This document shows positions 1-10,639 of a stretch of 64,000 nucleotides of DNA, in pieces. Position 1 is the first letter of the stretch, and every line of letters starts with the position of its first letter. The notes beneath the pieces were generated by a model that had not been told where the DNA came from, made no database searches, and saw only the letters and a list, made by a program, of their open reading frames with translations. This stretch comes from Prorocentrum cordatum (lineage: Eukaryota; Sar; Dinophyceae; Prorocentrales; Prorocentraceae): the NCBI GenBank assembly GCA_963575745.1, contig CAUYUJ010003558.1, positions 591,524 to 655,523 on the forward strand. The letters run 5' to 3'. Position numbers and translations under genes: made by a program.

Positions 1-137
1 AGGAGGAAGCATAATAAGGACGAGAAACGAGAGACCAAGAGATAAGAGTCGATGGATACGGGTAAAGCAGGTAGGGAGAGGGACGGAGGGAGGAGACGAT
101 ATGCGACATATGACCACCACCTCTGGCAGAGCACACA

Positions 138-173
138 TATATGCATATATATATATATATATAGACACATATA

Positions 174-214
<41 letters not shown>
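138..214. repeat. TA microsatellite at the left edge of the transposon
   Basis: Alternating TA runs, interrupted near 163-177, extend up to base 214, where the transposon's inverted repeat begins. An ATATATAT run also follows the right inverted repeat (4805-4812). The element therefore seems to sit inside a TA microsatellite, and 207-214 with 4805-4812 would be an 8-bp target duplication. Because the target is itself a repeat, the exact duplication length cannot be proved. Bases 1-137 hold nothing I recognise. Confidence 0.85.
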
Positions 215-216
<2 letters not shown>

Positions 217-253
217 TGAGGTCTTGCACTGAGATCTCCAACGTGATGTTTTT
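215..253 (+). repeat. Left terminal inverted repeat
   Basis: Begins GGTGAGGTCT and contains GCACTGAGATCTCCAA, then a T-rich run at 247-253. It pairs with 4766-4804. The outer 27 bases match with about three differences; the inner part is looser. Confidence 0.85.
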
Positions 254-568
254 GTTGTTGTGTTCTCTAGCGGATTTCTTACATAAAGCTCCCACGCAAG
301 AAATCCTTTTTGTAAGGCCGCCACACAGGGAATTCTTTTGTAAGGCCGCCACAAACGCCACGGGCGGGCAGGCGAAAATGCAAAAAAGGCGACAAAAACA
401 AAGAAAACCAATGACATCCTAAGAAAACCATGCGAAAAAACTGCAAAACCTAAGGAAAACCAAGGTTTTGACAAGCTGGTAACCACGAAACCTGTGAAAA
501 CACGGTGTTTCGTGACGTCGATGAGCCAAAACAATGTGTTTTCACATGTTTGGTGGCTATCAGGCGTT

Positions 569-850
569 CAAAACTTTGGTTTCCCTTAGGTTTTGGAGCT
601 TTTTCGCTTGGTTTTCTTAGGATGTCATTGGGTTTCTTTGTTTTTTAGACTTTTTCGCCTTTTTTTGCATTTTCGCTTGTTCGCGCCGTGGCGCTGCGCC
701 GGCCCTCGCGCCGCCAGGGGCGGGCAGGCGAAAATGCAAAAAAAACAAAAAAAACAAAAAAAAAAAAACGGAAAAAACAAAGAAAACCAATGACATCCTA
801 AGAAAACCAGGCGAAAAAACTGCAAAACCTAAGGAAAACCAAGGTTTTGG
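569..850. repeat. Foldback (inverted) segment inside the transposon
   Basis: The stretch 569-690 is matched in reverse by about 722-850. Both arms carry CCTAAGGAAAACC-type ends, an AAAGAAAACCAATGACATCC block and a GCGAAAATGC block. The centre (about 691-721) is GC-rich. A third, partial copy in right-arm orientation lies at about 363-476. Short open frames on both strands here only reflect the repeat. It may be a nested foldback insertion or part of the element's end structure. Confidence 0.75.
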
Positions 851-862
851 CAAGCTGAGCTT

Positions 863-1078
863 GCCACAAAAGGAATCCATTTGTAATTCGCCACAAAAGA
901 AATTCATTTGTAACCCGCCACAAAAGAAATTCCTTTGTATTCCGCCACAAAAGGAATCCATTTGGAATCCGCCACAGAAGGAATTAATGTTTAATTCGTT
1001 ACAACAGGAATCCAATTGTAATCCCCCACAACAGGAATGAAATTGTAATCCGCATCAAAAGGAATCCATTTGAAAATG
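863..1078. repeat. 27-bp tandem repeat, eight units
   Basis: Units of the type GCCACAAAAGGAATCCATTT start at 863, 890, 917, 944, 971, 998, 1025 and 1052. The spacing is exactly 27 bp, so the minus strand reads as a 9-residue peptide repeat, but nothing else suggests coding. Two related units with a longer spacer lie at about 287-352. Confidence 0.85.
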
Positions 1079-1160
1079 GGTACACAAGAAATCCATCGAT
1101 ACAGAGCCAAAAGGAAGCCAATAGGGATATGAGAGGGAGCCAAGAGGGAGCCAAAAGATA

Positions 1161-1263
1161 GCCAAGAGGAGCTTGCTGAAGGTTTTGAAAAAGGGGGGAT
1201 TGCTAGCGCTTACCGCTGCCCACGAGGGCTTCTTGAGGATGTGAAAAGGGGGAAATTATGTGC
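1161..1263 (+). repeat. 103-bp direct repeat, left copy
   Basis: Nearly identical to 1796-1898, offset by 635 bp. It runs from GCCAAGAGGAGCTTGC to TTATGTGC. Only a few single-base differences are visible. Confidence 0.9.
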
Positions 1264-1795
1264 ATTTTTTGACAATTTCTGCGGGGGGTGGAGCACACAA
1301 GCATGACATTTTGGGGCGCCTGGCGCAAAACATCGTTGTCGTATATGTAAGTTTCAACGCTACGTTTAGCACTTTTCGAGGGTATGTGTTTCCTAAAAAA
1401 ATTGGAGTGCCGATTTGGGGGTGTCTTTGGGGTGCCTTTCGGGTGCTTTCCGGGTGCCTTGACAATGAAATCTTGGGTCGCTTGGAGCAAAGCGTTGTTT
1501 TCTCAATTTCAGATGTCAATTGCAAATGCAACACTTTTGGAAGATTTGTTGTTTCTTGAAATTTGGTGTGGGCAATTTGCGGCTGCCTTTGGGGTGCATA
1601 GCGGGTGCCTTGCGGGTGCTTTGCGGGGGCCTTGACCATGCAATCATTGGCTCGTTTTGACCAAAGCGTTGATTTCTTAGTTGCACATTTCAATAGCACA
1701 TGTCGTATTCTTCGAGGAGATATGTTGTTCCAGGATTTTTGCGCGGGCGATTTGCGAGTGCCTTTGGGGTGCCTTTCGGGCGCCTTGCAAAGGGA
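1264..1795 (+). repeat. Three imperfect units of about 160-175 bp
   Basis: The motifs GGTGCCTTTCGGGTGC and CAAAGCGTTG recur. Comparable segments begin near 1301, 1459 and 1634. The divergence between units is high. No coding signal is supported. The block is bracketed by the two 103-bp repeat copies. Confidence 0.6.
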
Positions 1796-1898
1796 GCCAA
1801 GAGGAGCTTGCCCAAGGTTTTGAAAAAGGGGGGATTGCTAGCGCTTACCGCTGCCCACGAGGGCATCTTGAGGATGTGAAAAGGAGGAAATTATGTGC
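1796..1898 (+). repeat. 103-bp direct repeat, right copy
   Basis: Second copy of 1161-1263. Its last four bases overlap the open start of the transposon gene frame, so the coding sequence begins almost exactly where the repeat ends. Confidence 0.9.
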
Positions 1899-4722
1899 TC
1901 ACGTACGTTCAACTTCGCGACGGGACCATCAGCTCCGAGGGCGAGTTCCTCAGCTTGGTGACGGACATGGAGCGCCGGTACAGCCGCTCCGCGTCTTTGT
2001 TGATGCACCTAATGAGACAGCATCCTCGGCCACTGCTACTTCGCCGGAGCAGCGCCTTGCCATACGTGCCAAACACGCCGTGGAATTCAGTGGGCGGAAT
2101 GGGAACTCCTGCGGGGATTCCGGACGAGCAGTTCGCCTGGGCGAGGTATTCGCGTTCTTTGCAGGAACTGCGCGCTCTCGGCGCCGTGGGGCTTGCCTGG
2201 GTAGTGCGCGATCGGCGACGCCACGTGGAGAGCATGGAGAGGGCGCCGTTCTCTTTCACTTACTACGGAGGCGATCCGCGACCTCTTCCTGGTTCATTTC
2301 AGATCGCAGTGCGGCCAGAGCACTCGGTGGAGCGCATCGACACGGAGGCCTTCCTAGATGCGCAGGAGGCATTGTTCACATACGCTATCAGCATTCGTAA
2401 TGCAAGGGGCGTTGATCGGCCCGCATCCACCATGCTCGCCTCCATGGCGCAGTCCCTGGAGGAAGATTTTGGCGGCGAGGCTCGGTACCTCCGCATTCTG
2501 ATCATGCGGGAATTCCGCCGTTCGACGGGCGACGCTCTCGGCGGTTCGAGCTGCAGCGTCTGCGGCCGTCTGAGCACAGACTTGCTTCCTCGTGGGCCCC
2601 ATCGTGTCTGCCAAGAATGCATCCGCTCATCGCCGCCAGGCGCTGCGGCTGCTTCGTCTTCTCCCGCGGCGCCGGACTCGGGCGCCTGCCGCCTCTTCGG
2701 CGACCAGAGGTCTGATTCCGTCGGGCTCGCGCAGTTCGTGTTGAGTCAAGCAGACGAACAACATGGGTGGATTCAATGTGACACGTCTCCCCTGAACGGC
2801 GGCTCGGCTGCAGACCTTCAAGCGCCGGGCGAGGGCGTCGAGGTCGGGGGCGGAAGCAGGGGTCGGGTTTGCAGATTTTTCTGAATGCATTATCTTGTTG
2901 TCTTACCAAGAGTTCGACGAAAAGAGCGGATGTCTTCGGAGTCGGGGATGCCAGAGTAGAGGCAATATTTTCATCCCGCGGGGGGGGGGGGGGCGGGCCC
3001 AAATCGCGCGATGCTCAGGACATCTGGGAATGTGAGATTAGATTTTTGTGTAGTGTTATGGTTTGACGGGGCCCAGACAGGATTTGATTCGTAACAATAA
3101 GAAAAAGTTATTTTTGCTCTGCCTAGGCACCCGGCGAGAGCGTCGAGGGCGATGCAGACGGCGACGTGGTGAACAGCGACGTCGACATTGGCGGCGAACA
3201 CCCCAGTCTCGACGACATTGACATGAGCGATGTGTCGTCGGAGACCTTCCCCTACGACATCGATCTCCTGGGCGATGCGTTCGACGAGGGCAAGGACTCG
3301 GAAGGGGAAGGCGAGTTGCCAGAGCAGGAATCTGAGGATGAGCTCGTGGAGGAGTTTACATACTCAGACGGTATTCTGACAGACGTTCCTCCTTCTGGAG
3401 ACCTTCTGTGCGACGATGACGACGACGCTGCAGACCACTCCGAGGGATTGCCGCCGTCCCCGCCCTCGCCAACAGATGCTCTGGGCGGCGCTACAGGAGC
3501 AGCCAAAAAGCGACCCGCCGCGGCAATATCATGCGCATGGGGGCAATTGCACCCCCAAGAAGGGGAAAGCCAGGATGTATGCTCGCCCGAAGAAGTTGTG
3601 CAAGGAGAAGTGGTCCAGTGTATGGAACAGACACCGTATGTTCGCCACGGCATAGATGCGCGATCTCGCAGAGATCGTGCCACCTGGGCTTGGAATATGA
3701 ACGATATCTTGGTGGCCAGTGAGAAGGCTCTGATTGCGCGCCTCACCAGGGATGGTTTCCTGAAGAATTGGACTCAGTGTCATTGCCCGCATTGCGGCGA
3801 GGAGCGGGTCGGCCCGCTTCAGCAGCGCGCCAGCGGTACCTGGGCATATAGGTGCACCAAACGCGGCTGTCAGCGATTCGTCCTCCCTCATGCCGAGCAC
3901 CCCGTTTTCACGGCGGACTGGGGGCACACTTCGAAACCGCTCCGAAGCCAGGTGCGGGTCCTATTCGGGCCCATCGTGGGCTTGACTCACTCGCAGAATC
4001 ACTTACTCTGGGGGGACAGCGCCTGGTTCATCAGCGAGATGTCGAAGCGACTCGACGCGGTCCTGGCGAAGGACGTTGCCGACCGAGAGAAACACATCAA
4101 ATTTGGAGACACTGTCAAGAAGGAGCGGCGAGACGTCGAGGCGGACGAGGTCGACTTGGGCAAAGAGTTCGTCACCGACAACGCCAAGGACAAACTCAGA
4201 TGGCTCCAGTGGGCTGGCATAGTCGAGCGGGGCAGACCAAGCAGCTTGGTACTTTTCCGAACGAAGCCTAAACTTACAAGCAGGAGGGCTCCTGGCCCTG
4301 GACCCATCAAGAAATCAGATTGGTACCCCATGGCGAAAAAGTGGCTGAAGGGGCGCAAGATTCTCTTGCACACTGACGGCGCCCGCTCATACAAGCTGGG
4401 GCTGAACCGAAAGAACACCTTGGATGGCGTCATCCACGATTACGTCACCCACAAACCCAAGAAAGACGGGACGTTCCTGCGCCCCAAATACGTGCAGCTC
4501 TTCGCCCACGACATAGATGGGGTCACCACGTACACAAAAGGTGGGACCCAGATAGTTGATCGGCGTTGGCAGCATATTCGGAAGTTTGTGGGCAGGCGAT
4601 CCGCCGCGGGCTCATCCCAGAAGAGGATGGATGCGCGCGTGCGCGCTGCACAATGGGCCTACTGGCACCAAGACGACGATTTGTTCTTGAGAGCAGGAGA
4701 AGCTTTTCGGCGTCGCTGCTGA
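1895..4722 (+). CDS. ISXO2-like/Merlin transposase with an extra N-terminal exon
   Basis: Two exons in the same reading sense: about 1895-2842 (316 codons) and 3127-4722 (531 codons plus TGA), joined in phase 0 across a 284-bp intron. The frame is open from just after a TGA at 1877; the first ATG in frame is 1967, so the true start is uncertain. Exon 1 has no domain I recognise except a CxxC-x15-CxxC cluster (codons at 2552, 2561, 2609, 2618). Exon 2 opens with an acidic, probably disordered stretch (about 3166-3480). A zinc ribbon follows (Cys codons 3784, 3793, 3853, 3868), then the catalytic core: Asp 4144 in an ADEVD context, Asp 4375 in HTDGARSY, and Asp 4558 in TQIVDRRW, where family members carry an acidic residue before a Trp. 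The product should cut and paste the surrounding element by binding its inverted repeats. No internal stop is seen in either exon. Confidence 0.8.
2843..3126 (+). other. Predicted spliceosomal intron bordered by a 21-nt direct repeat
   Basis: The donor is GT after GAG at 2842. The acceptor is a pyrimidine-rich run ending TGCCTAG at 3126. Removal joins the exons in phase 0 and skips a TGA at 2882-2884. The 21 bases before the donor (2822-2842) and the 21 bases after the acceptor (3127-3147) agree at 18 of 21 positions and both encode APGE-x-VE. Two other phase-0 choices exist: a GC donor at 2822, or an AG acceptor at 3147. Either would leave only one copy of the repeat. cDNA would decide. Confidence 0.7.
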
Positions 4723-4765
4723 ACTGACACTGCATTTCTGAGTTCGCACTCGCATCCTTTGAGCA

Positions 4766-4804
4766 AAAACAACATATTTGGAGATCTCAGTGCTAGACCT
4801 GAGC
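4766..4804 (-). repeat. Right terminal inverted repeat
   Basis: Read on the minus strand it begins GCTCAGGTCT and contains the same 16-base block GCACTGAGATCTCCAA as the left end, followed by a TTTTTG run. It lies about 45 bases past the transposase stop codon, so the transcript would have to end within or beyond the repeat. Confidence 0.85.
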
Positions 4805-4812
4805 ATATATAT

Positions 4813-5050
4813 ACAAACAGATGTATACAAAAAAACACTTTCCCGAGACACCTTCCTGTTCAAGGTTGGCACACTCATGGGTCGGACCAGGCGGAACGCA
4901 TGATGCTCGGATCCCCCAGGACGCCTCACGGCGGATTTTCAAATTTGTGCAGGGCGCCCACTGCAGGGCAACATCCCGTGACCTCGCCGCTCTGAGTGAC
5001 AGCACTCGACCTTAAAGCAAGCACGCGACCGTTGCCCCATGGATATTACG
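4813..5050. other. Right flank of the transposon, nothing recognised
   Basis: Mixed-composition sequence with no supported gene or repeat. Confidence 0.5.
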
Positions 5051-5054
5051 TAAT

Positions 5055-5280
5055 TGCCCCAGAGGGAGAAGGGAAAGGAGGAGGAGGAGGACGATGACGA
5101 CGACGAGCACGAGGAGAACGAGGAGGAGGCACATGGCGGGATCCCTCCCTCGCGCTCGCCCCTGGTGCCGCGCCCGACCGCGCGCCGCCAGGGGGGTTGT
5201 GGCTCGGTTGAGCTCCTGAGGGCAGTGGCAAGGATGGGAGGAGGGAAGCGGGAGGTTGAGGAGGAGGAGGAGGAACGTGG
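5055..5280. repeat. Purine-rich GAG/GAC tract
   Basis: Runs of GGAGGAGGA and GACGACGA, interrupted by unique GC-rich sequence at 5140-5220. It is directly followed by a minus-strand copy of the R2 head motif at 5291-5312, so it may be the simple-sequence part of a degraded R2 element. Confidence 0.6.
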
Positions 5281-5290
5281 GGACTGTCTC

Positions 5291-5312
5291 TTCAAAACGA
5301 GGACCCCACAAC
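5291..5312 (-). repeat. Isolated copy of the R2 head motif
   Basis: Read on the minus strand it gives GGGGTCCTCGTTTTGAA, close to the head shared by the R2 elements at 27884, 33217, 53796 and 61929. No satellite core follows. Probably a truncated copy. Confidence 0.6.
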
Positions 5313-5399
5313 AACTTGGTCAGGAGCAGTGCAGATCAATGCAATGCAATGCAATGTGGGGCGCAGCAAGTTAGGGCAATGCACAGCAAGGCAAAGCAA

Positions 5400-5600
5400 T
5401 GCAGCGACGAGGCGGCGGGCGGCGAAGACGCGGGGACGAGGCGGCGACGGCGGCCACGCGGCGGCCGGTCCGCCACCCAGGCCCCGACGACGGGCGACGA
5501 CGAGGCGGCGACGGGGCGGCGACTGCAACCACAAGGCGGCGGACCCGACGCGCAGGTCCAGACGACGGGCGGTGACGAGGCGGCGACGGCGACCACGTAA
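5400..5600. repeat. GC-rich GACGAGGCGGC-type short repeat
   Basis: Degenerate repeats of CGACGGGCGACGACGAGGCG. Several frames are open on both strands, which is expected for such sequence and is no evidence for a gene. Confidence 0.65.
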
Positions 5601-7326
5601 GGGACAAGAAGGGGAAAAAACTGCTGGGGCTCCAGAAGGGGGGCGCAATCAATGGAGGGCCATTCTAGTTTAGATCGATCGCCTCCAGGACGACTCCTGA
5701 ATCTGCTCAGGCTGATCGCGAGCTTCGGTTTGACGACTGCCAGCCCCCACCCTCATCGCGCCACACTTCCAGCACGACACTTCCCTAATCCAGGAAACTC
5801 GCCTGGGCACCGTTTCTGGATGAGCGGATCGGGAATGCGAAGAGTTGCACATATACTATACGACGCGTAGTTTCCCCAAGACGTGACCTCATGATCTGCA
5901 GAGACTGGGACCCCAGTGTGGACCCGAGAGGCCCCAACAAATGCCTAAGGTTGCCCAAGGTGACCCCAGGAACGAATCCGAACGGCACGCTGAGGACACC
6001 AGCACGATCGCAATTCCAACCCATACCATCGAGCACTCACAGATCCCGAAACTTGCCTGCTTGCTTTCCCGTTGGATCCCGCTTGACCCCGCTTACCTTA
6101 TGCTCAACGGGCTTAACTTACGTCGCACGATTTCCTCATGTGCTGCACGGGATCCACTTCCACTTCATATGCGTCGCACATTGGAGGCTGCAAAAACGAC
6201 AGGCATGGGAGCAGAAGACACAGCGAGTGAGAGAAGGGGAAGCAAATGTCACAAACGCGCCGCGCTGTGAAGCCAATGCCACACACACACAACGCCTACA
6301 CATGTCGAAGACGTCTGCATCGAAAGCACACGTACACAACAAACAAGTATGTGCGCCGTGCATGTGCATTTGGACTCTACACTGCGCCCCACTGACTGCC
6401 TCTCGACAGAATCGTGCCCAGGACAGCCCTTCGACTCCATCCCAGACCGACCCGGCCTCGATGACCTCGCACCATCGGGCTGCCTCCTCTGCTTTTCGCA
6501 CGAAGAAGCTCATGTAACCAGTACGCATAAGTACTCTGACCTGGCGGCACACAAGACAAGGATGCCCAGTGCGGCAGCCTGCCCAAGCCTGGACTGGCAC
6601 AGCGCAGAGGGCAGGAGCCGAAGTCCGCACTTCGCTGTGCGGGCGAGCGCGCGCCGAGGGGTTGGCAGTCGGCGGGTGGAGCAGATCAATCGCGGGCTGT
6701 GGTGCTAAAGCGGCCACCGCAAACCTACGGTGTGGGCATTGGGTAAGGAACCCTGAGATAAGGAATCCAGGGTCTGGAAGCCAGTGGAAATCCAATCGTG
6801 GATTGGCCATCAATATCACCGCCGCCCTCATCAGATAGGATCCCTCCAGGGTCTGAAGCCGCCTGGGCACGTTCCTTAACGAACGCCCCCACGGTAGTAC
6901 GCACAGGTACACACAGGCGCTCGAATCCAGAGAAGCTGGCTCACAACTGCGCAGAACTGACCAACGCCACTGCTGAACCTGCCCTGGACCACCCTCAAGA
7001 CACCCTGCTCTCAGCAATGCAGTCATGACTCTCCCCCCCGCGGGCGCCGATGTCTTGCATTTACGACCCCCGCTCCTTCTGCAGGGATAGCAGCGAATCA
7101 GCCAGGAAATAGTCCAAGCCTCCCTAAACGCGCCGTGAATCCCGCCAGCCCTTCATGGCGTGAGTGGTTTATGCCGTTTCCTCTTCCAACCCCCTTCATC
7201 CCCTTCGCTTCGGGAAGAGCTCGACCTCTGCTCGTCATGAATAAGCACCCCTTCACCCACCCGACCGAAACAAGCCAGGTGCAATGCCCCTCCCAGCATC
7301 CCAACAGAAAAACAGCATACAACACA
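5601..7326. other. No gene recognised
   Basis: Mostly single-copy-looking sequence. The long open frame on the minus strand (6136-7026) has no recognisable domain and is overlapped by open frames on the plus strand. I call no gene here. Confidence 0.4.
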
Positions 7327-7550
7327 CTGTGCGGCAAAACAAAGATCATGCCTGGGCGCCCCGCGAGAAATGTACATTATTTGATAGGGACGATGGGAGG
7401 GACATCAAATTTCCCCGCGTGTGCTGGCCCACCATCCCTTTCAAAAACCATGCGAAGCGCACACTGCGGCAAAATTCCGACCATGCGCGAGCGCCCCACG
7501 ATCAGTTCGCACCCGTTGTTGACAGTGATGATGGGGGGGTCCTGACACGC
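7327..7550 (+). repeat. Two diverged units of about 135-140 bp
   Basis: The segment starting TGTGCGGCAAAACAAAGATC (about 7328) is echoed by CACTGCGGCAAAATTCCGACC (about 7460). Each is followed by an ATGCxxGxGCGCCCC block and a GGGACGATGGGAGGG/GTGATGATGGGGGGG block. Confidence 0.5.
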
Positions 7551-7829
7551 GCGGCGCATATGGTGGGCGTTGTGCACCTGGCTGGCGTCTGCATTTGGTT
7601 ACCGATGGTTGCCAGTGTTGTCCCCCTTCTCCGGCCCCTTCCCCCCAAGTCTGGACGGGGGGGGGTCGCGAGGTGACAGAGCGCGCAGGACGGCCTCGTC
7701 GAGAAGGCAGCAATAAATGATGCACCATCGGCTTTGGGCCCGTGTGGGCCTTCTGGGTGGGGTGGGGGGAGCAGTGCAAATTCAAGACCCCCCCCCCCCC
7801 CCCTTGATGGATCGATAGCACCTAATATG

Positions 7830-8060
7830 GCCCCAAGGCGGCCCGTAAAGCTCCCAAGAGAGCCCCAAGAGGGCCCCAATAGGGTCGCAAGAGGCCCCCG
7901 GGAGGCCACCAAAAGGCCCAAGGGGCCCCAGAGCCACCCCCGAGAGGCCCTCAAGAGGCCCCAAGAGGCGCCCCAAGAGCCAGCAGCAGGCCCCCAAGAC
8001 GCCCCAAGACGCCCCAAGAGGAGGCCTCTAAGAAGCCCCCGAGAGATACGCCAACAGACC
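7830..8060. repeat. GGCCCCAAGAG short tandem array
   Basis: Degenerate 10-12 bp units of the type GGCCCCAAGAGG. The same unit builds larger arrays at 12450-13060 and 50790-51370. The long open frames on both strands across it are repeat artefacts. Confidence 0.8.
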
Positions 8061-10482
8061 CAAGGAGGCATCCACGGGGCCTCTGGCCCACACAAACTCC
8101 CCGAGATCTCCAAATGGTGCCACGCTCCCCCGTTCAGGGCAGCTCCGCTGGGCATCGCGTCCGAATGAGCTGGTGGGGAGACGCGAAGCAGTAAGAATTT
8201 CGAGGCGACCCCAGTGGTGGCGACGAGGGCCCCCCAGGACGCCTGAGAAGGGGAAAACGAGGGGAAGGGTAGCCGTATAGGTACCTCTGCCTTTCTGCGA
8301 CACCCCACGAAGACGGCTGCGAACACTCGGGTGTTGCTAGAAGTACCACTGGCCCAAGGTGCCCCCAGCTTTTCGCTCCATTTCGGAGCCCCTGAGGCCC
8401 TCTGGGCCTCGTGAGGGGTGCTGTGGAGGCCGGTTGGCTGGGGGCACTTTTGGCCCAGGGGCACTTCTGGCAACACCCGAGACATGGCGCCAGCGCTGAC
8501 AGGCTCGGCCCCCGTCGCTCCGGCGCGGCCGGGCTGCCGGCGGAGCCGCGCGGGCCCGCAGGCGGTCGCCCCGCCCAGGCTGGCACGCACCTCAGGATTC
8601 TTGCCTGGGGACTCTAGCTCATTGGGAGGCCTGGAAGTGGGCACCAACACCAAGACAGGGGGTTGCCTCCACAAGGGGAAAGTGATCCTCGAGTTCGGTG
8701 TCGGTGGTAATAGTTCTGTCACCTTGGAAGCCGGAATATTGCCACCATCACCCAGATGGGGATCTTTGTCCGTCGGTGGAGGTACAACGCCGATGTTGGT
8801 GTTGGTGTCAACCTTTAGGCCTGCGACTCATTGCTTGGGGGGGAAGGAAGCGGGGGCAACGACCAAGACTGAACGCGGAGATGTCGTGCCGATCTGTTGG
8901 TCCCCGTCGATCTTGGTCAGCGCCACTTCGAGGATCGCCCTCACGAGTCCGCGACGGCCGACATGGACCATGACCAAGACTGGCATCAACAGCATCCCGC
9001 GAAATCTTGGTCGTGATCCCCGTGTCTCTTGCCTCGGTTGCTTTCTATCGCTCTCTCTGCTTCTGTTTCCCCCTGCGCGCAGTACACGAGGAGGGAGGGC
9101 CACCTCTTGCGCTTGCACCCAACTGCACAGGACCGGCTTGTGTCCTTCGCAAGGCGGGATCCAATGTGCAAGCCCTGAACCTCTCGACCCCTTCCCAAGG
9201 ACCAATTTGTGGTGTGGATGATTGACAAGGTATGTGTCGACCACTATCCCAGGCATCGTGGTGTTTTCGAATGGGCCAAAAATATTGGGCCCAACCCTGG
9301 GATATACGATGGGGGGTGTCCATCTTCGATCGGGGTGCGTCCGAATAGCCCCCTTGGGGTGTATCCCAGGGTTTCCCCCTTTTTCTGAGCGGCCAAACTT
9401 TTCGGACAGAACTCGGGGATTTGGGCAGAAAAATCGCCTGCCAACGATGTTTGCTGACGGACTCAAGGACCAAACCAGGCCTCCACGCCGAAGTCGCTGA
9501 ACAAAAACTGCCGTTGTCATTTTTCCGTGACGCCATCGGCTTGGGTATCCTCGCTCCTCCCGGGGCCTTTGCTGGTGTGTTTCCTGGCAAGACCTTCGAA
9601 GAGATTTTTGTCCGTGGCCACGTAATCCCTCGCAAAGGCAGCAAAAGAGCGAAAAACATGGAACAGGCTTGAACATCGAGCCTCGAACCTCGACCTCTGC
9701 TCCCTCCGAAGGCCTCGTCCTGGCCCCTTCCACATGTCTAAGCTCCTTCACCAAGGCCGGTCTTCCTTCCGAGCCATCTTAAACTGCCCCGGAACCCGAA
9801 CACGCCCCCCAGAAGTCAAACATTGAGAAACCACTCCGTCCGGATCTCTGCAAGACTCTGGATGCCTGCGTTGTGATCTCCCCCATCCCGTCCATCCGAA
9901 GGCCTCGTAGGGGCAGTCCACGTTCCAGCGGCCATGCAACATCTCCGTCTCGACGGCCTGAACCATCCTGGCCGAACCGGGCCCCTCGTCGTCCTCGCCG
10001 TCCCTCCCCATCCCTCTTCCTTTTCTTGTTAATATCTTTTTAAACAAAAAAAACTCCTCGTCACACCACTAGGCCTTGTCCGCCCCCGTGCCTGCGAGGC
10101 ACCAATTGGAGTGTCCTCAGGTCCCTGGCGCAATCCCCTGGACCTCCGCCCTCAATCGTGTGGACTTACTAAAAAAAGCCCCGATAACAAGTTCTCGAAT
10201 CTCCTGGGGTTCCCGTGTTGAGGGCGTCTTCCCGCAGGAAGCTTTCGGGCACAGACCAAAGGGCCCAAAGACGAGCCAAGAGGGCCCAAAGACGCCTCCG
10301 ATTTACAACCAAAGCTGGTGAAGGGATGGGCCGAAGGCCACTGGATAAAAACCCACTCCTCGTCACTCCGCCAGGCGTGCGGGTGGGGCAGCTGGGCGGT
10401 TCGCCTGAAACGTTCTCACCACTTGTGGCGGCCATGACCCCTGACACTCCCAAAAGCTAAAGCGCGATTTTTTACTCTCGGC
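8061..10482. other. No gene recognised
   Basis: GC-rich sequence with several overlapping open frames on both strands, including about 308 codons on the minus strand at 8828-9754. None shows a family motif or a convincing codon pattern. Confidence 0.4.
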
Positions 10483-10639
10483 GATGACGGGCGTCCTGGG
10501 GGGGGTATGATGTAACGCCCCCCCTTTCCGCCGGGTGGCTCCGGCACCACAACCGCGCCCGCAAGCACGACGACGATGAGCGACGAGCGACGAGCGACGA
10601 GCGACGAGCGAAGACGACGACGCGAGCAGTATGTAGGTG

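Larger units (their letters stand above)
215..4804 (+). mobile_element. Merlin/ISXO2-type DNA transposon, apparently complete
   Basis: A 4590-bp unit bounded by matching inverted repeats. Both ends share the block GCACTGAGATCTCCAA. On the right end it is read from the minus strand, with AGGTCT just outside it and a TTTTTG run inside. ATATATAT flanks both sides. Merlin elements are the eukaryotic relatives of bacterial IS1016/IS1595 and make 8-9 bp target duplications, which fits. Inside are a foldback segment, a 27-bp tandem repeat, a 103-bp direct repeat and one two-exon gene whose second exon encodes a transposase. The gene shows no internal stop or frameshift, so the copy may be young. Element boundaries are seen directly; autonomy and activity are inference. 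Confidence 0.8.

Noticed and set aside
215-4804. Bacterial contamination as source of the ISXO2-like gene
   Set aside because: The in-frame intron with a good acceptor, the long repeat-rich leader, the 4.6-kb size and the flanking microsatellites fit a eukaryotic Merlin-type element better than a compact bacterial insertion sequence.
7502-8722. 406-codon open frame on the minus strand
   Set aside because: It crosses a GGCCCCAAGAG array and a poly-C run, overlaps open frames on the plus strand, and its composition (Gly, Leu, Trp, Ser from the repeat) has no family motif.
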